A stretch of DNA of 56,604 nucleotides from an uncultured Burkholderiales bacterium (GCA_937927685.1 CALBSC010000075.1:1-56604), one strand, 5' to 3'. Positions 34,134 to 44,023 are shown, numbered from the stretch's first letter. Program-made: numbers and translations. The notes: a model not told the origin generated them from the sequence alone.

Positions 34134-35065
34134 TGCTCGAGCGCGTCGACAAACATCGCGGCCACGTCAAACCCCGTCTGGTCCATGATCTCGCGAAAGC
34201 AGGTCGGGCTGGTGACGTTGATTTCGGTGAGGCAATCACCAATCACATCCAGTCCCACCAGCAACAAGCCGCGGGCAGCCAGCGTGGGGCCGAGTGTGGT
34301 GGCGATCTCGAGGTCGCGCTCACTCAGGGGCTGGGCCACGCCTTTGCCCCCTGCAGCCAGATTGCCGCGCACCTCACCGCCTTGCGGAATGCGGGCCAGC
34401 GCATAGGGCACGGGCTGACCACCGATCACCAGCACCCGCTTGTCGCCTTGCGTGATGGCGGGCAGATAACGCTGCACCATGATGGTTTGCGCACCATCGC
34501 GCTGCAGCGTTTCAATGATGGCCCCCAGATTGAGGCCGTCCGCCCCCACCCGGAAAATACCCATGCCGCCCATGCCGTCCAGGGGCTTGAGGATGATGTC
34601 GCGGTGCTCGGCATGAAATTCGCGCACGTCGGCTTCGCTGCGCGTGACCAGGGTCGGGCTCAGGAACTGCGGGCACGCCATGATGGCCAGCTTTTCGGGG
34701 TGGTCGCGCAACGCAGCAGGCTTGTTGAAGACGCGCGCGCCTTCACGCTCGGCTTGCCCCAGCAGATGCGTGGCGTAGAAAAACTCGCTGTCAAACGGCG
34801 GGTCCTTGCGCATGATCACGGCATGGAACTTGTGCAGCGCCCAGGGGGTGCAGGAGCGCTCCTCAAACCACTGCGGCTCCTGAGCGGTGAGGTGCAGTTC
34901 ACGCACCCGCGCTTGGACGGGGCCACCACTGCGCCAGGACAGGTCGCGCGGCTCACAGGCCCAGACGCGGTGGCCGCGCCGCTGTACCTCACGCATCATC
35001 GTGAAGGTAGTGTCCTTGTAGATCTTGAAAGAGGCCAGCGGATCGGCAACGAACAGGACGTCCAT
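34118..35065 (-). CDS. gshB: Glutathione synthetase
   Basis: 315 residues, matching E. coli GshB. The N-terminus has LFVADPLASFKIYKDTTFTM, the ATP-grasp part KPLDGMGGMGIFRV, and the C-terminus GLDVIGDCLTEINVTSPT. It adds glycine to gamma-glutamylcysteine using ATP in the cytoplasm. It starts one base after the kup stop codon, and gshA lies upstream of kup, so all three are probably one operon. Confidence 0.96.
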   Translation of the reverse strand: MDVLFVADPLASFKIYKDTTFTMMREVQRRGHRVWACEPRDLSWRSGGPVQARVRELHLTAQEPQWFEERSCTPWALHKFHAVIMRKDPPFDSEFFYATHLLGQAEREGARVFNKPAALRDHPEKLAIMACPQFLSPTLVTRSEADVREFHAEHRDIILKPLDGMGGMGIFRVGADGLNLGAIIETLQRDGAQTIMVQRYLPAITQGDKRVLVIGGQPVPYALARIPQGGEVRGNLAAGGKGVAQPLSERDLEIATTLGPTLAARGLLLVGLDVIGDCLTEINVTSPTCFREIMDQTGFDVAAMFVDALEQALSA

Positions 35066-35066
35066 G

Positions 35067-36935
35067 TCAGATTTCGATCTTGCTGCCCAACTCCACCACC
35101 GAGTTGCTCGGCAAATTCAGGAAGTCTGCGGCAGCGCTGGCATTGAGGTGCATCTGCGCGAAGAGTTTTTCACGCCAGGTGGCCATGCCGCCGTGCACCG
35201 TGGGCACGATGCTGTCGCGCGAGAGGAAGTAGCTGGTGGTCATCGGTGAGACCTCGCAGCCATGGGTCTTGAGGAACGACAGCGCTCCGGGCACGTCAGG
35301 GTCGTTCTTGAAGCCGTAATTGATCACGACCTGCCAGCAGTCATGGCCCAGTTGCTCGACCTCCAGTCGCTTGTCCAGCCCGATCCACGGCACCTCGTGG
35401 CTGCGCACTGTGACAAACAGGTTCACGGCATGCAGCACCTTGTTGTGCTTGAGGTTGTGCAGCAAGGCGTTCGGCACGATGCCCACATCCGTCGACAAAA
35501 ACACCGCCGTGCCATCCACGCGGGTGGGCGGTGCAATGAACACGGCATCCAGGAAGGAGCGCAACTCCAGCGCTTCATCGCGGTGTTTGGCATTGAGCAG
35601 TTCGCGACCATCGCGCCAGGTCAGCATGAAGGTCAGGATGATGGCGCCGATCAGCAAGGGGAACCAGCCGCCTTCGGCGAGCTTCATCAGGTTGGACGCC
35701 CAGAAAGAGAAGTCAACCACGAAGAAAAACCCGGTGGAGAGCAGGCACAGCCACAGCGGATAACGCCAGCTGTAGCGAATCACATAGAACGTCAGCACCG
35801 TGGTGATCAGCATGTCCGTACACACCGCAATGCCGTACGCTGCCGCCAGATTGCTGGACGACTTGAACATCATCACCGCCAGCACGATGAACCCGAACAG
35901 GCCCCAGTTCACGAAGGGCACATAGATCTGACCGGTGTCGCGCACACTGGTGTGCTGCACTTGCAGTCGCGGCAAAAACCCGAGCTGGATGACCTGCTTG
36001 GTCACGCTGAAAGCACCGGAGATCAGGGCTTGCGAGGCAATCACCGTGGCTGCGGTGGCCAGAATCACCAGGGGCAAGAGGGCCCAGTCAGGCGCCATCA
36101 TGAAGAACGGGTTCTTCACGGCTTCCGGGTTGTTGAGCAGCAAGGCGCCCTGGCCGAAATAATTCAGCGTGAGCGAGGGCATCACCACCGAGAACCAGGC
36201 CAGCCGGATGGGCTGTTTACCGAAGTGACCCATGTCCGCATAGAGCGCCTCACCGCCCGTGACACACAGCACCACGGCACCCAAAATGATGAAGGTGGTC
36301 CCCGGTTCGTTGATGATGAACTGCAAGGCGTAATGCGGGCTCATCGCCCACAGAATGGCCGGCTGGGTGGCGATGTGATACACGCCCAGCGCTGCAATGA
36401 CCGCAAACCACACCACGGTGATCGGGCCGAAAAACTTGCCGATGCCGGCCGTGCCACGCTTTTGCACCGCAAACAAGCCAAACAGAATGATCAGCGTCAG
36501 GGGCATCACGAATTTCACAAAGGTGGGCGACACCACCTCCAGGCCCTCCACCGCCGACAGCACCGAGATGGCCGGCGTGATGACACCGTCGCCATAGAAC
36601 AGGCAGGTCCCCGCAATCCCGACCAGCAAGAGCGCCTTGCGCAACCGGGGCCGGTCGCGCACCGACATGGAGGCCAGCGCCAACATGGCCACCAGACCAC
36701 CTTCACCATTGTTGTCGGCCCGCAGCACCAGCGAGACGTACTTGATCGACACGATGATGGTCAGGGTCCAGAAGAACAGCGACAGGATGCCGTACACGTT
36801 GTCGGGCGTGAAGGGGACATGGCCCGACCCGAACACTTCTTTCACGGAGTACAGCACGCTGGTTCCGATGTCGCCGTACACGACACCGATGGCCCCCATC
36901 GTCAAACCGAGGAGGGAAGATTTGCCATGTTGCAT
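35067..36935 (-). CDS. kup: Kup-type low-affinity potassium uptake protein
   Basis: 622 residues with about twelve helices followed by a cytoplasmic C-terminal domain, the Kup/KUP-HAK-KT plan. LGLTMGAIGVVYGDIGTSVLYS and the GDGVITPAISVLSAVEGLEV motif are diagnostic. It imports K+ with protons across the inner membrane. It sits between gshA (13 bases upstream) and gshB (one base downstream) on one strand. Glutathione controls KefB/KefC potassium efflux in known systems, so the pairing may be functional; that link is inference. Confidence 0.96.
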   Translation of the reverse strand: MQHGKSSLLGLTMGAIGVVYGDIGTSVLYSVKEVFGSGHVPFTPDNVYGILSLFFWTLTIIVSIKYVSLVLRADNNGEGGLVAMLALASMSVRDRPRLRKALLLVGIAGTCLFYGDGVITPAISVLSAVEGLEVVSPTFVKFVMPLTLIILFGLFAVQKRGTAGIGKFFGPITVVWFAVIAALGVYHIATQPAILWAMSPHYALQFIINEPGTTFIILGAVVLCVTGGEALYADMGHFGKQPIRLAWFSVVMPSLTLNYFGQGALLLNNPEAVKNPFFMMAPDWALLPLVILATAATVIASQALISGAFSVTKQVIQLGFLPRLQVQHTSVRDTGQIYVPFVNWGLFGFIVLAVMMFKSSSNLAAAYGIAVCTDMLITTVLTFYVIRYSWRYPLWLCLLSTGFFFVVDFSFWASNLMKLAEGGWFPLLIGAIILTFMLTWRDGRELLNAKHRDEALELRSFLDAVFIAPPTRVDGTAVFLSTDVGIVPNALLHNLKHNKVLHAVNLFVTVRSHEVPWIGLDKRLEVEQLGHDCWQVVINYGFKNDPDVPGALSFLKTHGCEVSPMTTSYFLSRDSIVPTVHGGMATWREKLFAQMHLNASAAADFLNLPSNSVVELGSKIEI

Positions 36936-36948
36936 AAAGTAGGCCTGT

Positions 36949-38244
36949 TCAGTCGTAAATTTCCGCGTCGGGGTCGGTCGTTTCCAGTTCGTAGCTGGCC
37001 GCCAGCATGGCCAGCCGACCGATCACCCCGTACATGTAAAAGCGGTTCGGCGCGCTGGACCCCGCCTTCATGCCGGGTTGCGGCGTGTGCGCGCTTTGCT
37101 CGAAGGCCAGGGGCACAAAGCTGGCGCCCGGGGCGTTGAGGTTCTCATCGATGCCACGCTCGGCGTGCACGCGGTAGAAGCCGCCCACGACATAGCGGTC
37201 CATCATGTAGACCACCGGTTCGGCCACGGCGTCGTTGATGCGCTCGTTGGTGAGCACGCCTTCCTGGATGATGACATCGGAGACCGACTGGCCGTCCTTG
37301 ATGACGCTCATCTTGTTGCGCGTCTTGCGGTTGAGGGCTTCCAGGTCCTTGACGTCGCGCACCGTCATGATGCCCATGCCATAGGTGCCGTTGTCGGCCT
37401 TCACCACCACAAACGGCTTCTCGTGAATGCCGTATTCCTTGTACTTGCGGCGGATCTTGGTGAGCAAGGCGTCGACGTTGCTGCGCAGGCACTCCAGCCC
37501 TTCACCCTCGGCGAAGTTCACCTCGCCACACTGGCCGAACATCGGGTTGATGAGCCAGGGATCGATGCCCAGCAACTTGCCGAAACGCTTGCTCACCTCT
37601 TCATAACTGCCAAAGTGGTGGCTCTTGCGGCGCACGCTCCAGCCCGCATGCAGCGGCGGCAGCAGGTGCTGCTCGTGCAGGTCCTCCAGGATGCCGGGCA
37701 AGCCCGCGCTCAAGTCGTTGTTGAGCAAAATGGTGCAGGGGTCAAAGTCCTTGAGGCCCAGGCGGCGCTTGCTGCGAATGACGGGCTCGAGCGTGACCCG
37801 GTCGCCGTTGGGCAGGTCGATGGTCGTCGTTTCCTTGATCTCCGGGTTGATCGACCCCACCCGCACGTTGAGTCCTGCCATCTGAAAAATGCGCTGCAAC
37901 TGCGCCACATTGCTCAGGTAAAAGGTGTTGCGGGTGTGGTTTTCCGGGATCAGCAGCAAGTTGCGTGCTTCGGGGCAGATTTTCTCGATGGCCGCCATGG
38001 CCGCCTGCACCGCCAGCGGCAGCATCTCGGGGGTCAGGTTGTTCCAGCCACCCGGATACAGGTTGGTGTCCACCGGCGCCAGTTTGAAACCCGCGTTGCG
38101 GATATCGACCGAGGTGTAAAAGGGCGGTGTGTGCTCCATCCACTCCAGTCGGAACCAGCGCTCAATGGCGGGCATGGAGTCGAGGATGCGCTGCTCGAGT
38201 TCGTTGATCGGCCCGGTCAGGGCCGTGATGAGATGTGGAACCAT
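36949..38244 (-). CDS. gshA: Glutamate-cysteine ligase (proteobacterial GshA type, PF08886-like)
   Basis: 431 residues. MVPHLITALTGPINELEQRI, NPMFGQCGEVNFAEGEGL and KADNGTYGMGIMTVRDVKD (ATP-grasp-like) identify the GshA form found in many beta- and acidophilic proteobacteria, unrelated in length to the E. coli enzyme. It forms gamma-glutamylcysteine, the limiting step of glutathione synthesis. The ATG at 38244 matches the family start though its SD is weak. First gene of gshA-kup-gshB. Confidence 0.93.
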   Translation of the reverse strand: MVPHLITALTGPINELEQRILDSMPAIERWFRLEWMEHTPPFYTSVDIRNAGFKLAPVDTNLYPGGWNNLTPEMLPLAVQAAMAAIEKICPEARNLLLIPENHTRNTFYLSNVAQLQRIFQMAGLNVRVGSINPEIKETTTIDLPNGDRVTLEPVIRSKRRLGLKDFDPCTILLNNDLSAGLPGILEDLHEQHLLPPLHAGWSVRRKSHHFGSYEEVSKRFGKLLGIDPWLINPMFGQCGEVNFAEGEGLECLRSNVDALLTKIRRKYKEYGIHEKPFVVVKADNGTYGMGIMTVRDVKDLEALNRKTRNKMSVIKDGQSVSDVIIQEGVLTNERINDAVAEPVVYMMDRYVVGGFYRVHAERGIDENLNAPGASFVPLAFEQSAHTPQPGMKAGSSAPNRFYMYGVIGRLAMLAASYELETTDPDAEIYD

Positions 38245-38385
38245 GAAACCGTTCGCAGAATTGAGGAGGCATTGTAGGTCGTCAGGCACAAACGCGCAGT
38301 TCTGACCGCCCCCCTGTCCGCCCCGTTGCCGGTCTCGCGGTCAGCCTCCACAGCGCACCGCGCCCCATCCTGGGGCCTGCAGGGG

Positions 38386-39666
38386 TCAGCGACGAACTTC
38401 GCCCTGGCCCAGCACCACGTATTTGAGCGAGGTCAGTCCCTCGATGCCCACCGGCCCCCGGGCGTGGAACTTGTCGGTGGAAATGCCGATTTCGGCACCC
38501 AGCCCATACTCGAACCCGTCAGCGAAGCGGGTACTCGCATTCACCATAACACTTGCAGAATCAACCTCCCGCAGAAATCGCTGAGCATGGACATGGTCGC
38601 GGGTGAGGATGGCATCGGTGTGGTGGCTGGAGTAGCGGTTGATGTGCTCGATCGCCTCGTCCAGGCCCTGCACCACCTTGACGCTCAGGATGGGGGCCAG
38701 GTATTCCTCCGACCAGTCGTGTTCGCTCGCGTCCACCACCCGGGCACCGGGCACACCGCTCAGCCAGGCTTTCGCTTGGGGGCAAGCGCGCATCTCCACC
38801 CCCTTGGCGGCCAGCACCGCGCCGATGCGGGGCAGGAAATCGGCGGCCACCCCTGCCGCCACCAGCAGGCTTTCGGTGGCGTTGCAGGGGCTGTACTTCT
38901 GGGTCTTGGCGTTGTCGGTGACGGTGATGGCCTGCTCCAGGTCGCACGGGTCATCCACGTAGGTGTGGCAGTTGCCATCCAGATGCTTGATGACCGGCAC
39001 ACGCGCCTCACGGCTGACACGCTCGATCAGCCCCTTGCCACCGCGCGGGATGATGACATCGACAAATTGCGGCATGGCCACCAGTTCGGACACGGCGGCC
39101 CGGTCGGTGGTTTGCACCAGTTGTACCGCGTGGGGGGTGAGGCCGGCACCGCTCAGGGCCTGGGCCACCAGCCCAGCCAGGGCCCGGTTGGAATCGATGG
39201 CCTCCGAGCCGCCCCGCAAGATGCAGGCGTTGCCACTCTTGATCGAGAGCGAAGCCGCCTCGATGGTGACGTTGGGTCGGCTCTCATAGATCATGCCAAA
39301 CACGCCGATGGGCACGCGCATCTGACCCACACGGATACCACTGGGCTGCTGGCGCAGGCCAATGACCTCCCCGATGATGTCGGGCATGCCCGCGAGCTGC
39401 TCGCAGCCCTGCGCACAGGTCTCGAGGATGGCGGGGGTGAGTTTGAGGCGGTCGATCATCGGCTCGGACAGCCCGCTGGCGCTCGCGCGCTCGAGGTCCT
39501 TGGCGTTTTCGACTTGCAAGGGAGCCTGGTTCTGCCGCAACAAGGTAGCCAGCCCCAGCAAGGCGGCGCGCTTGTCGGCGGCCGATGCGCGCGCCATCAT
39601 GGCCGCAGCAGCGCGTGCCTGCGTGCCCAGCAAGTGCATGTGTTCAACCGTGTGGTGCGCGTTCAT
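38386..39666 (-). CDS. proA: Gamma-glutamyl phosphate reductase
   Basis: 426 residues, aldehyde dehydrogenase-like fold. YESRPNVTIEAASLSIKSGN and the catalytic cysteine in KYSPCNATESLLV identify ProA. It makes glutamate-5-semialdehyde with NADPH in proline synthesis. It overlaps the holA stop as ATGA, so the two are coupled; proB is not in the window. A short GCCCC/GGGGC stem follows the gene. Confidence 0.97.
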   Translation of the reverse strand: MNAHHTVEHMHLLGTQARAAAAMMARASAADKRAALLGLATLLRQNQAPLQVENAKDLERASASGLSEPMIDRLKLTPAILETCAQGCEQLAGMPDIIGEVIGLRQQPSGIRVGQMRVPIGVFGMIYESRPNVTIEAASLSIKSGNACILRGGSEAIDSNRALAGLVAQALSGAGLTPHAVQLVQTTDRAAVSELVAMPQFVDVIIPRGGKGLIERVSREARVPVIKHLDGNCHTYVDDPCDLEQAITVTDNAKTQKYSPCNATESLLVAAGVAADFLPRIGAVLAAKGVEMRACPQAKAWLSGVPGARVVDASEHDWSEEYLAPILSVKVVQGLDEAIEHINRYSSHHTDAILTRDHVHAQRFLREVDSASVMVNASTRFADGFEYGLGAEIGISTDKFHARGPVGIEGLTSLKYVVLGQGEVRR

Positions 39667-40745
39667 GCGAGCGATTTTCGCATCTTCTCAGCGGCGGGCG
39701 CCTTGCAGGCCTGCGACAGCGACTGGGCCAGGCGGTGCAGCGCGGCCCAGCCCTGCAGCGGCCATCCCGGCGCCTTCAGTCCCTTGACGATGCCGTCCAC
39801 CGTGTGCGCCGACTCCAACAAGGTCTCGAGTTGCGCCGCGCTCAGCCGCGGCAGCACACGCTCGAACAGGCGTTCGCGCACCCCCCAGATGCGCTGCTCG
39901 CGCAACACCATGGGCAGCGGCCGGCCCTGGGTCATGGCGGCTTTGCAGCGACTCAATGCGCGGATATCCTCGGCCAGGGTGTAGTGCACCAGCACCTCGG
40001 CCTCGCCCTCGGCCTGCAGGCCATCCAGCATGCGCTGCACCCGCAGGGTCTGACCCGACAGCACGGACTCGGACAGCTTGAAGACGTCGTAGCGCGCCAC
40101 ATTGAGCACGGCCGACTCGACCTGCTCCAGGGTCAGCTCGCCCTCGGGGTACAGCAGCGCCAGTTTCTGGATTTCCTGGTGCGCGGCCAGCAGGTTGCCC
40201 TCCACCCGATCGGCAAAAAACTGCAGGGTGCGCTGCCCGGCCTCGCCCGCCTCGACGCGTTGCTGTTGCTGCGCCAGGCGCTTGGCAATCCACACGGGCA
40301 AGGCGGAGCGCTCGAGCATGTCCACGGCCAGGCTCACCCCATGGTTGTCCAGCGCCGTGAACCAGGCCGATGACCGCGTGGCCTTGTCCAGGCGCGGCAA
40401 CAACACCAGCAACAAGGTGCCGTCCGCCTCAGCCAGTGATTCGGCCAATTGCTGCAGGACCACACTGCCTTCCTTGCCCGGCTTGCCCGAGGGGATGCGC
40501 AGTTCGATGATTTGACGATCCGCGAACAGGCTCATCGCGCCAGCCGCCGATTGCACGGCACTCCAGTCAAAGTGCGCGCCGGCCACGGTGAAGACCTGCC
40601 GCTCGGTGAAGCCCTGGGTGCGGGCACAAGCACGAATGGCATCGGCCACTTCCTGCTGCAACAAGGCTTCGTCGCCCACCACCGTGTAGAGAGCCCGCAA
40701 GCCCTTTTGCAAATGCGCCGTCAGCTGAGCGGGGGCGAGTTGCAT
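39663..40745 (-). CDS. holA: DNA polymerase III subunit delta
   Basis: 360 residues. LYTVVGDEALLQQEVADAIR at the N-terminus and FADRVEGNLLAAHQEIQKLALLYPEG mid-protein are HolA signatures; the AAA+-like fold lacks a working Walker A, as usual for delta. It opens the beta clamp in the clamp loader. Its order lptE-holA, with leuS upstream, is the classic gammaproteobacterial/betaproteobacterial leuS-lptE-holA cluster. Confidence 0.95.
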   Translation of the reverse strand: MQLAPAQLTAHLQKGLRALYTVVGDEALLQQEVADAIRACARTQGFTERQVFTVAGAHFDWSAVQSAAGAMSLFADRQIIELRIPSGKPGKEGSVVLQQLAESLAEADGTLLLVLLPRLDKATRSSAWFTALDNHGVSLAVDMLERSALPVWIAKRLAQQQQRVEAGEAGQRTLQFFADRVEGNLLAAHQEIQKLALLYPEGELTLEQVESAVLNVARYDVFKLSESVLSGQTLRVQRMLDGLQAEGEAEVLVHYTLAEDIRALSRCKAAMTQGRPLPMVLREQRIWGVRERLFERVLPRLSAAQLETLLESAHTVDGIVKGLKAPGWPLQGWAALHRLAQSLSQACKAPAAEKMRKSLA

Positions 40746-40755
40746 GGGCCGGGAC

Positions 40756-41259
40756 TCAGATCTGCTGCAGCGCGGCGAGGCGGCGCAGGATTTGCTGGAT
40801 CATGTCGGTCTGCATGTTGGCGTAGAGCAAGGTTTCCTCGGACGTCTTGGCCAGCACATAACTTTCGTTGAAGGTGATGTCGCGCAGTTGCACCAGCTCG
40901 GTGTCGGGAATGCGTTCGATGCCTTCACGGTTGCGCACACGAAAACGCACGCGCAGCCGCAGCTGGTTTTCGCGCACGGCACCGGTGGAGGTGCGCCCCA
41001 CCACCACTTTTTCGCGCATCTCCTGCAGGATCTCCAGCACCAGGTCGGCGCGTTCGATTTGGCGCGGATCGGTGATGACCTCCACCACGCCCCCGGCCTG
41101 CAACAGTCGCTGCATCTCGGGCCCCAGGCCCATCAGGCTGGAGCCCGCAATGTGAATCGAGCGAAACGCGTACGAGGTGGGGCGACTGAGCGTGAAGCCG
41201 CAACCCGCCAGCAGCAACGCGACGCCACCCGACAACCAGTTGCGACGCGAGGCGCTCAT
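40756..41259 (-). CDS. lptE: LPS-assembly lipoprotein LptE
   Basis: 167 residues. A lipoprotein signal with lipobox LLLAGCG (Cys at about 20) is followed by SYAFRSIHIAGSSLMGLGPEM and LRLRVRFRVRNREG. LptE plugs the LptD barrel in the outer membrane and helps place LPS in the outer leaflet. The ATG at 41259 lies two bases after the leuS stop; longer frames would overlap leuS and lack family similarity. Confidence 0.93.
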   Translation of the reverse strand: MSASRRNWLSGGVALLLAGCGFTLSRPTSYAFRSIHIAGSSLMGLGPEMQRLLQAGGVVEVITDPRQIERADLVLEILQEMREKVVVGRTSTGAVRENQLRLRVRFRVRNREGIERIPDTELVQLRDITFNESYVLAKTSEETLLYANMQTDMIQQILRRLAALQQI

Positions 41260-41261
41260 GC

Positions 41262-43937
41262 TCAGACCACCAGGTTGACCAGGCGACCCGGCACCACGAT
41301 CACCTTCTTGGGTGTCGCGCCTTGCGCCTGCTTGGTGAAGGCCTCGCTGGCACGTGCAATGGCCTCGATCTCGTCCTTGCCGGCTTGAGCTGGCACCAGA
41401 ATGGAGCCGCGCAGCTTGCCATTGACCTGCAGCATGAGTTCGACTTCGTCTTGCACCAGGGCGGCCTCGTCCACCTGAGGCCACGGCGCATCCAGCAGGC
41501 TGCCGTGGGTACTTGCATAACCCAGCTCGCGCCAAAGCTGGTCGGTGATGTGCGGACACACCGGGTAGAGCAGTCGCACGAGCAGGGACACGCCCTCGCA
41601 CAGCACGGCACGGTCACCTTCGCTGTCGTCACTGGCAAAGTCATCCAGGGCGTTGAGCAGTTTCATGCAGCCCGACACCACGGTGTTGTACTGCATGCGC
41701 TCATAGTCGTAACTCACCTGGCGCAACAGCAAATGCAGTTCACGGCGCAAACCCTTGGCCGGCGCGCGCAACGCCACACCGCCCGGCACGCTGGCCGTGG
41801 CAGCGCCCAAGGCCAGGTGATGCCGGTGCGCGAGTAGCCAGACACGACGCAGGAACCGATAACTGCCTTCGACCGCCGAGTCGTTCCACTCCAGGGTGGC
41901 CTCGGGGGGCGCGGTGAACATGGTGTACAGACGCGCCGTGTCCGCGCCATAGCGCTCGATCAGGTCTTGCGGGTCGACACCGTTGTTCTTGCTCTTGCTC
42001 ATGGTGCCCACCCCTTCATAGGTGATGGGGGTCCCCGCGGGCAGCTGGCCTTTGGCTTCCTTGAGCGTGGCGCCGATCACCTTGCCGCTGGCGTCGTGGA
42101 CGTCGTCGACCTCGTGCGGCCAGAAATACTCGATGCCACCCTTCTCGCCCTTGCGCGAGTAAATGTGGTTGAGCACCATGCCCTGGGTCAGCAAACGGGT
42201 GAACGGTTCATCAATCTGCACCAGCCCGAGATCGCGCATGACCTTGGTCCAGAAGCGCGCATACAGCAGGTGCAGGATGGCGTGTTCGATGCCGCCGATG
42301 TACTGGTCCATCGGCATCCAGTATTTCGCGCCCTCGGCCACCATGTGCTCGTCGTTGGTCGGGTCGCAATAGCGCATGAAGTACCAGGACGAATCCACAA
42401 AGGTGTCCATCGTGTCGGTCTCACGACGCGCGGACTTGCCGCACACAGGGCAGGTCACCCCAGCGTGGAAGCCCTCGTGCTTGTGCAAGGGGTTGCCCGA
42501 GCCATCGGGAATGCAGTCTTGCGGCAGCACCACGGGCAAATCTTTTTCGGGCACGGGCACGGCACCGTGTTCGTCGCAATGGATGATGGGGATCGGTGTG
42601 CCCCAATAGCGCTGGCGGCTGATGCCCCAGTCGCGCAAACGCCAGGTGGTTTTCTTCTCGCCTAAGCCTTTGATTTCCAGCAGCTCGGCTACTTTATTGA
42701 CGGCGGCTTTTTGGTTCAGGCCGTCGAGTTCGCCGGAGTTGATGCAGACACAGTTTTGCTTGTCGCCGTACCACTCTTGCCATGCTTGGTCGTTGAAGGC
42801 TTGGTCTTTGACCGACACCACTTGCTGGATGGGCAAGTCGTATTTCAGAGCAAACGCAAAGTCACGCTCATCATGCGCAGGCACGCCCATGACTGCGCCA
42901 TCGCCGTAGGACATGAGCACGTAGTTGCCCACCCACACTTCGACCTTCGCGCCCGTCAACGGGTGGGTGACGAACAAACCGGTGGCCATGCCTTTTTTCT
43001 CTTGCGTCGCCAACTCAGCTTCGGTGGTGCCGCCGCTCTTGCATTCTTCGAGGAAGGCTGCCAACGCGGGGTTGGTAGCCGCCGCGTGCAGTGCCAGCGG
43101 ATGCTCAGCAGCCACCGCGCAAAACGTCACGCCCATGATGGTGTCGGCGCGTGTGGTGAAGACATACATCTTGCCGTCGCCAATCAACGCACCGTCTGTG
43201 CCCGCGATGTCGTGCGTGAACGCAAAGCGCACGCCCTCGCTCTTGCCAATCCAGTTCTCTTGCATCAAGCGCACTTTGTCGGGCCAGCCGTTTAACGTGG
43301 CTTTGTCGTTGCCTACCTGCACATGCTCTAGCAACTCTTGGGCGTAGCTGGTGATGTCGAGGTAGTAGCCAGGAATTTCGCGCTTCTCAACGGGCGCTCC
43401 TGTGCGCCAGCCTTTGCCGTCAATCACCTGCTCGTTGGCCAACACGGTTTGATCCACCGGGTCCCAGTTCACCACTTGGGTCTTGCGATAGGTGATGCCC
43501 TTTTCGAGCATCTTCAAGAACAGCCATTGGTTCCACTTGTAGTAAGTCGCATCACAGGTGGCCACTTCGCGTGACCAGTCGATGGCCAAACCCATCGCCT
43601 GCATTTGCTTTTTCATGTAGGCGATGTTTTCATACGTCCACTTGGCCGGAGGCACACCGTTTTTCAGCGCGGCGTTTTCGGCGGGCAAACCAAACGCATC
43701 CCAACCCATGGGCATCAACACGTTGTAGCCCTTCATGCGCAGGTGGCGCGTGAGCATGTCGTTGATGGTGTAGTTGCGCACATGGCCCATGTGCAGCTTG
43801 CCGCTGGGGTAGGGCAGCATGGAACAGGCGTAAAACTTTTTCTTGGACGCGTCTTCGGTCACGCGGTAGGCGTCGGCTTGGGTCCAAGCGGCCTGAACGG
43901 CGCGTTCGACCTCGGTGTGGTTGTATTTGTCTTGCAT
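41262..43937 (-). CDS. leuS: Leucyl-tRNA synthetase (composition changes within the gene)
   Basis: 891 residues. The class I HIGH motif is HMGH in PYPSGKLHMGHVRNY (about residues 42-56), KMSKS appears as TMSKSKNNGVDPQD, and the CP1 editing domain and the anticodon-binding part are present. It charges tRNA-Leu in the cytoplasm. The frame is intact, but base composition is not even: lines left of about 42.6 kb (C-terminal half) count at 60-70% G+C, and lines right of it (N-terminal half) at 50-55%. The change is close to the conserved motif RLRDWGISRQRYWG. It may be a recombinant or an assembly join. Confidence 0.97.
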   Translation of the reverse strand: MQDKYNHTEVERAVQAAWTQADAYRVTEDASKKKFYACSMLPYPSGKLHMGHVRNYTINDMLTRHLRMKGYNVLMPMGWDAFGLPAENAALKNGVPPAKWTYENIAYMKKQMQAMGLAIDWSREVATCDATYYKWNQWLFLKMLEKGITYRKTQVVNWDPVDQTVLANEQVIDGKGWRTGAPVEKREIPGYYLDITSYAQELLEHVQVGNDKATLNGWPDKVRLMQENWIGKSEGVRFAFTHDIAGTDGALIGDGKMYVFTTRADTIMGVTFCAVAAEHPLALHAAATNPALAAFLEECKSGGTTEAELATQEKKGMATGLFVTHPLTGAKVEVWVGNYVLMSYGDGAVMGVPAHDERDFAFALKYDLPIQQVVSVKDQAFNDQAWQEWYGDKQNCVCINSGELDGLNQKAAVNKVAELLEIKGLGEKKTTWRLRDWGISRQRYWGTPIPIIHCDEHGAVPVPEKDLPVVLPQDCIPDGSGNPLHKHEGFHAGVTCPVCGKSARRETDTMDTFVDSSWYFMRYCDPTNDEHMVAEGAKYWMPMDQYIGGIEHAILHLLYARFWTKVMRDLGLVQIDEPFTRLLTQGMVLNHIYSRKGEKGGIEYFWPHEVDDVHDASGKVIGATLKEAKGQLPAGTPITYEGVGTMSKSKNNGVDPQDLIERYGADTARLYTMFTAPPEATLEWNDSAVEGSYRFLRRVWLLAHRHHLALGAATASVPGGVALRAPAKGLRRELHLLLRQVSYDYERMQYNTVVSGCMKLLNALDDFASDDSEGDRAVLCEGVSLLVRLLYPVCPHITDQLWRELGYASTHGSLLDAPWPQVDEAALVQDEVELMLQVNGKLRGSILVPAQAGKDEIEAIARASEAFTKQAQGATPKKVIVVPGRLVNLVV

Positions 43938-44023
43938 GGAATCAGTCAGAGAACCCCGGCTTGCACGGGGGACAGCGCCTCAAAAAAGCCAAGGCACCAA
44001 AGACCCTGATTTTAGGCCTTGGA

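Noticed and set aside
35262..40373. Long plus-strand frames opposite kup, gshA, proA and holA
   Set aside because: All lie opposite genes with clear family signatures and show typical antisense composition.
43938..44023. CCCTGAT/ATCAGGG stem between leuS and exbD as a terminator
   Set aside because: Long loop and no U-tract on the transcribed (minus) strand; too weak to list.
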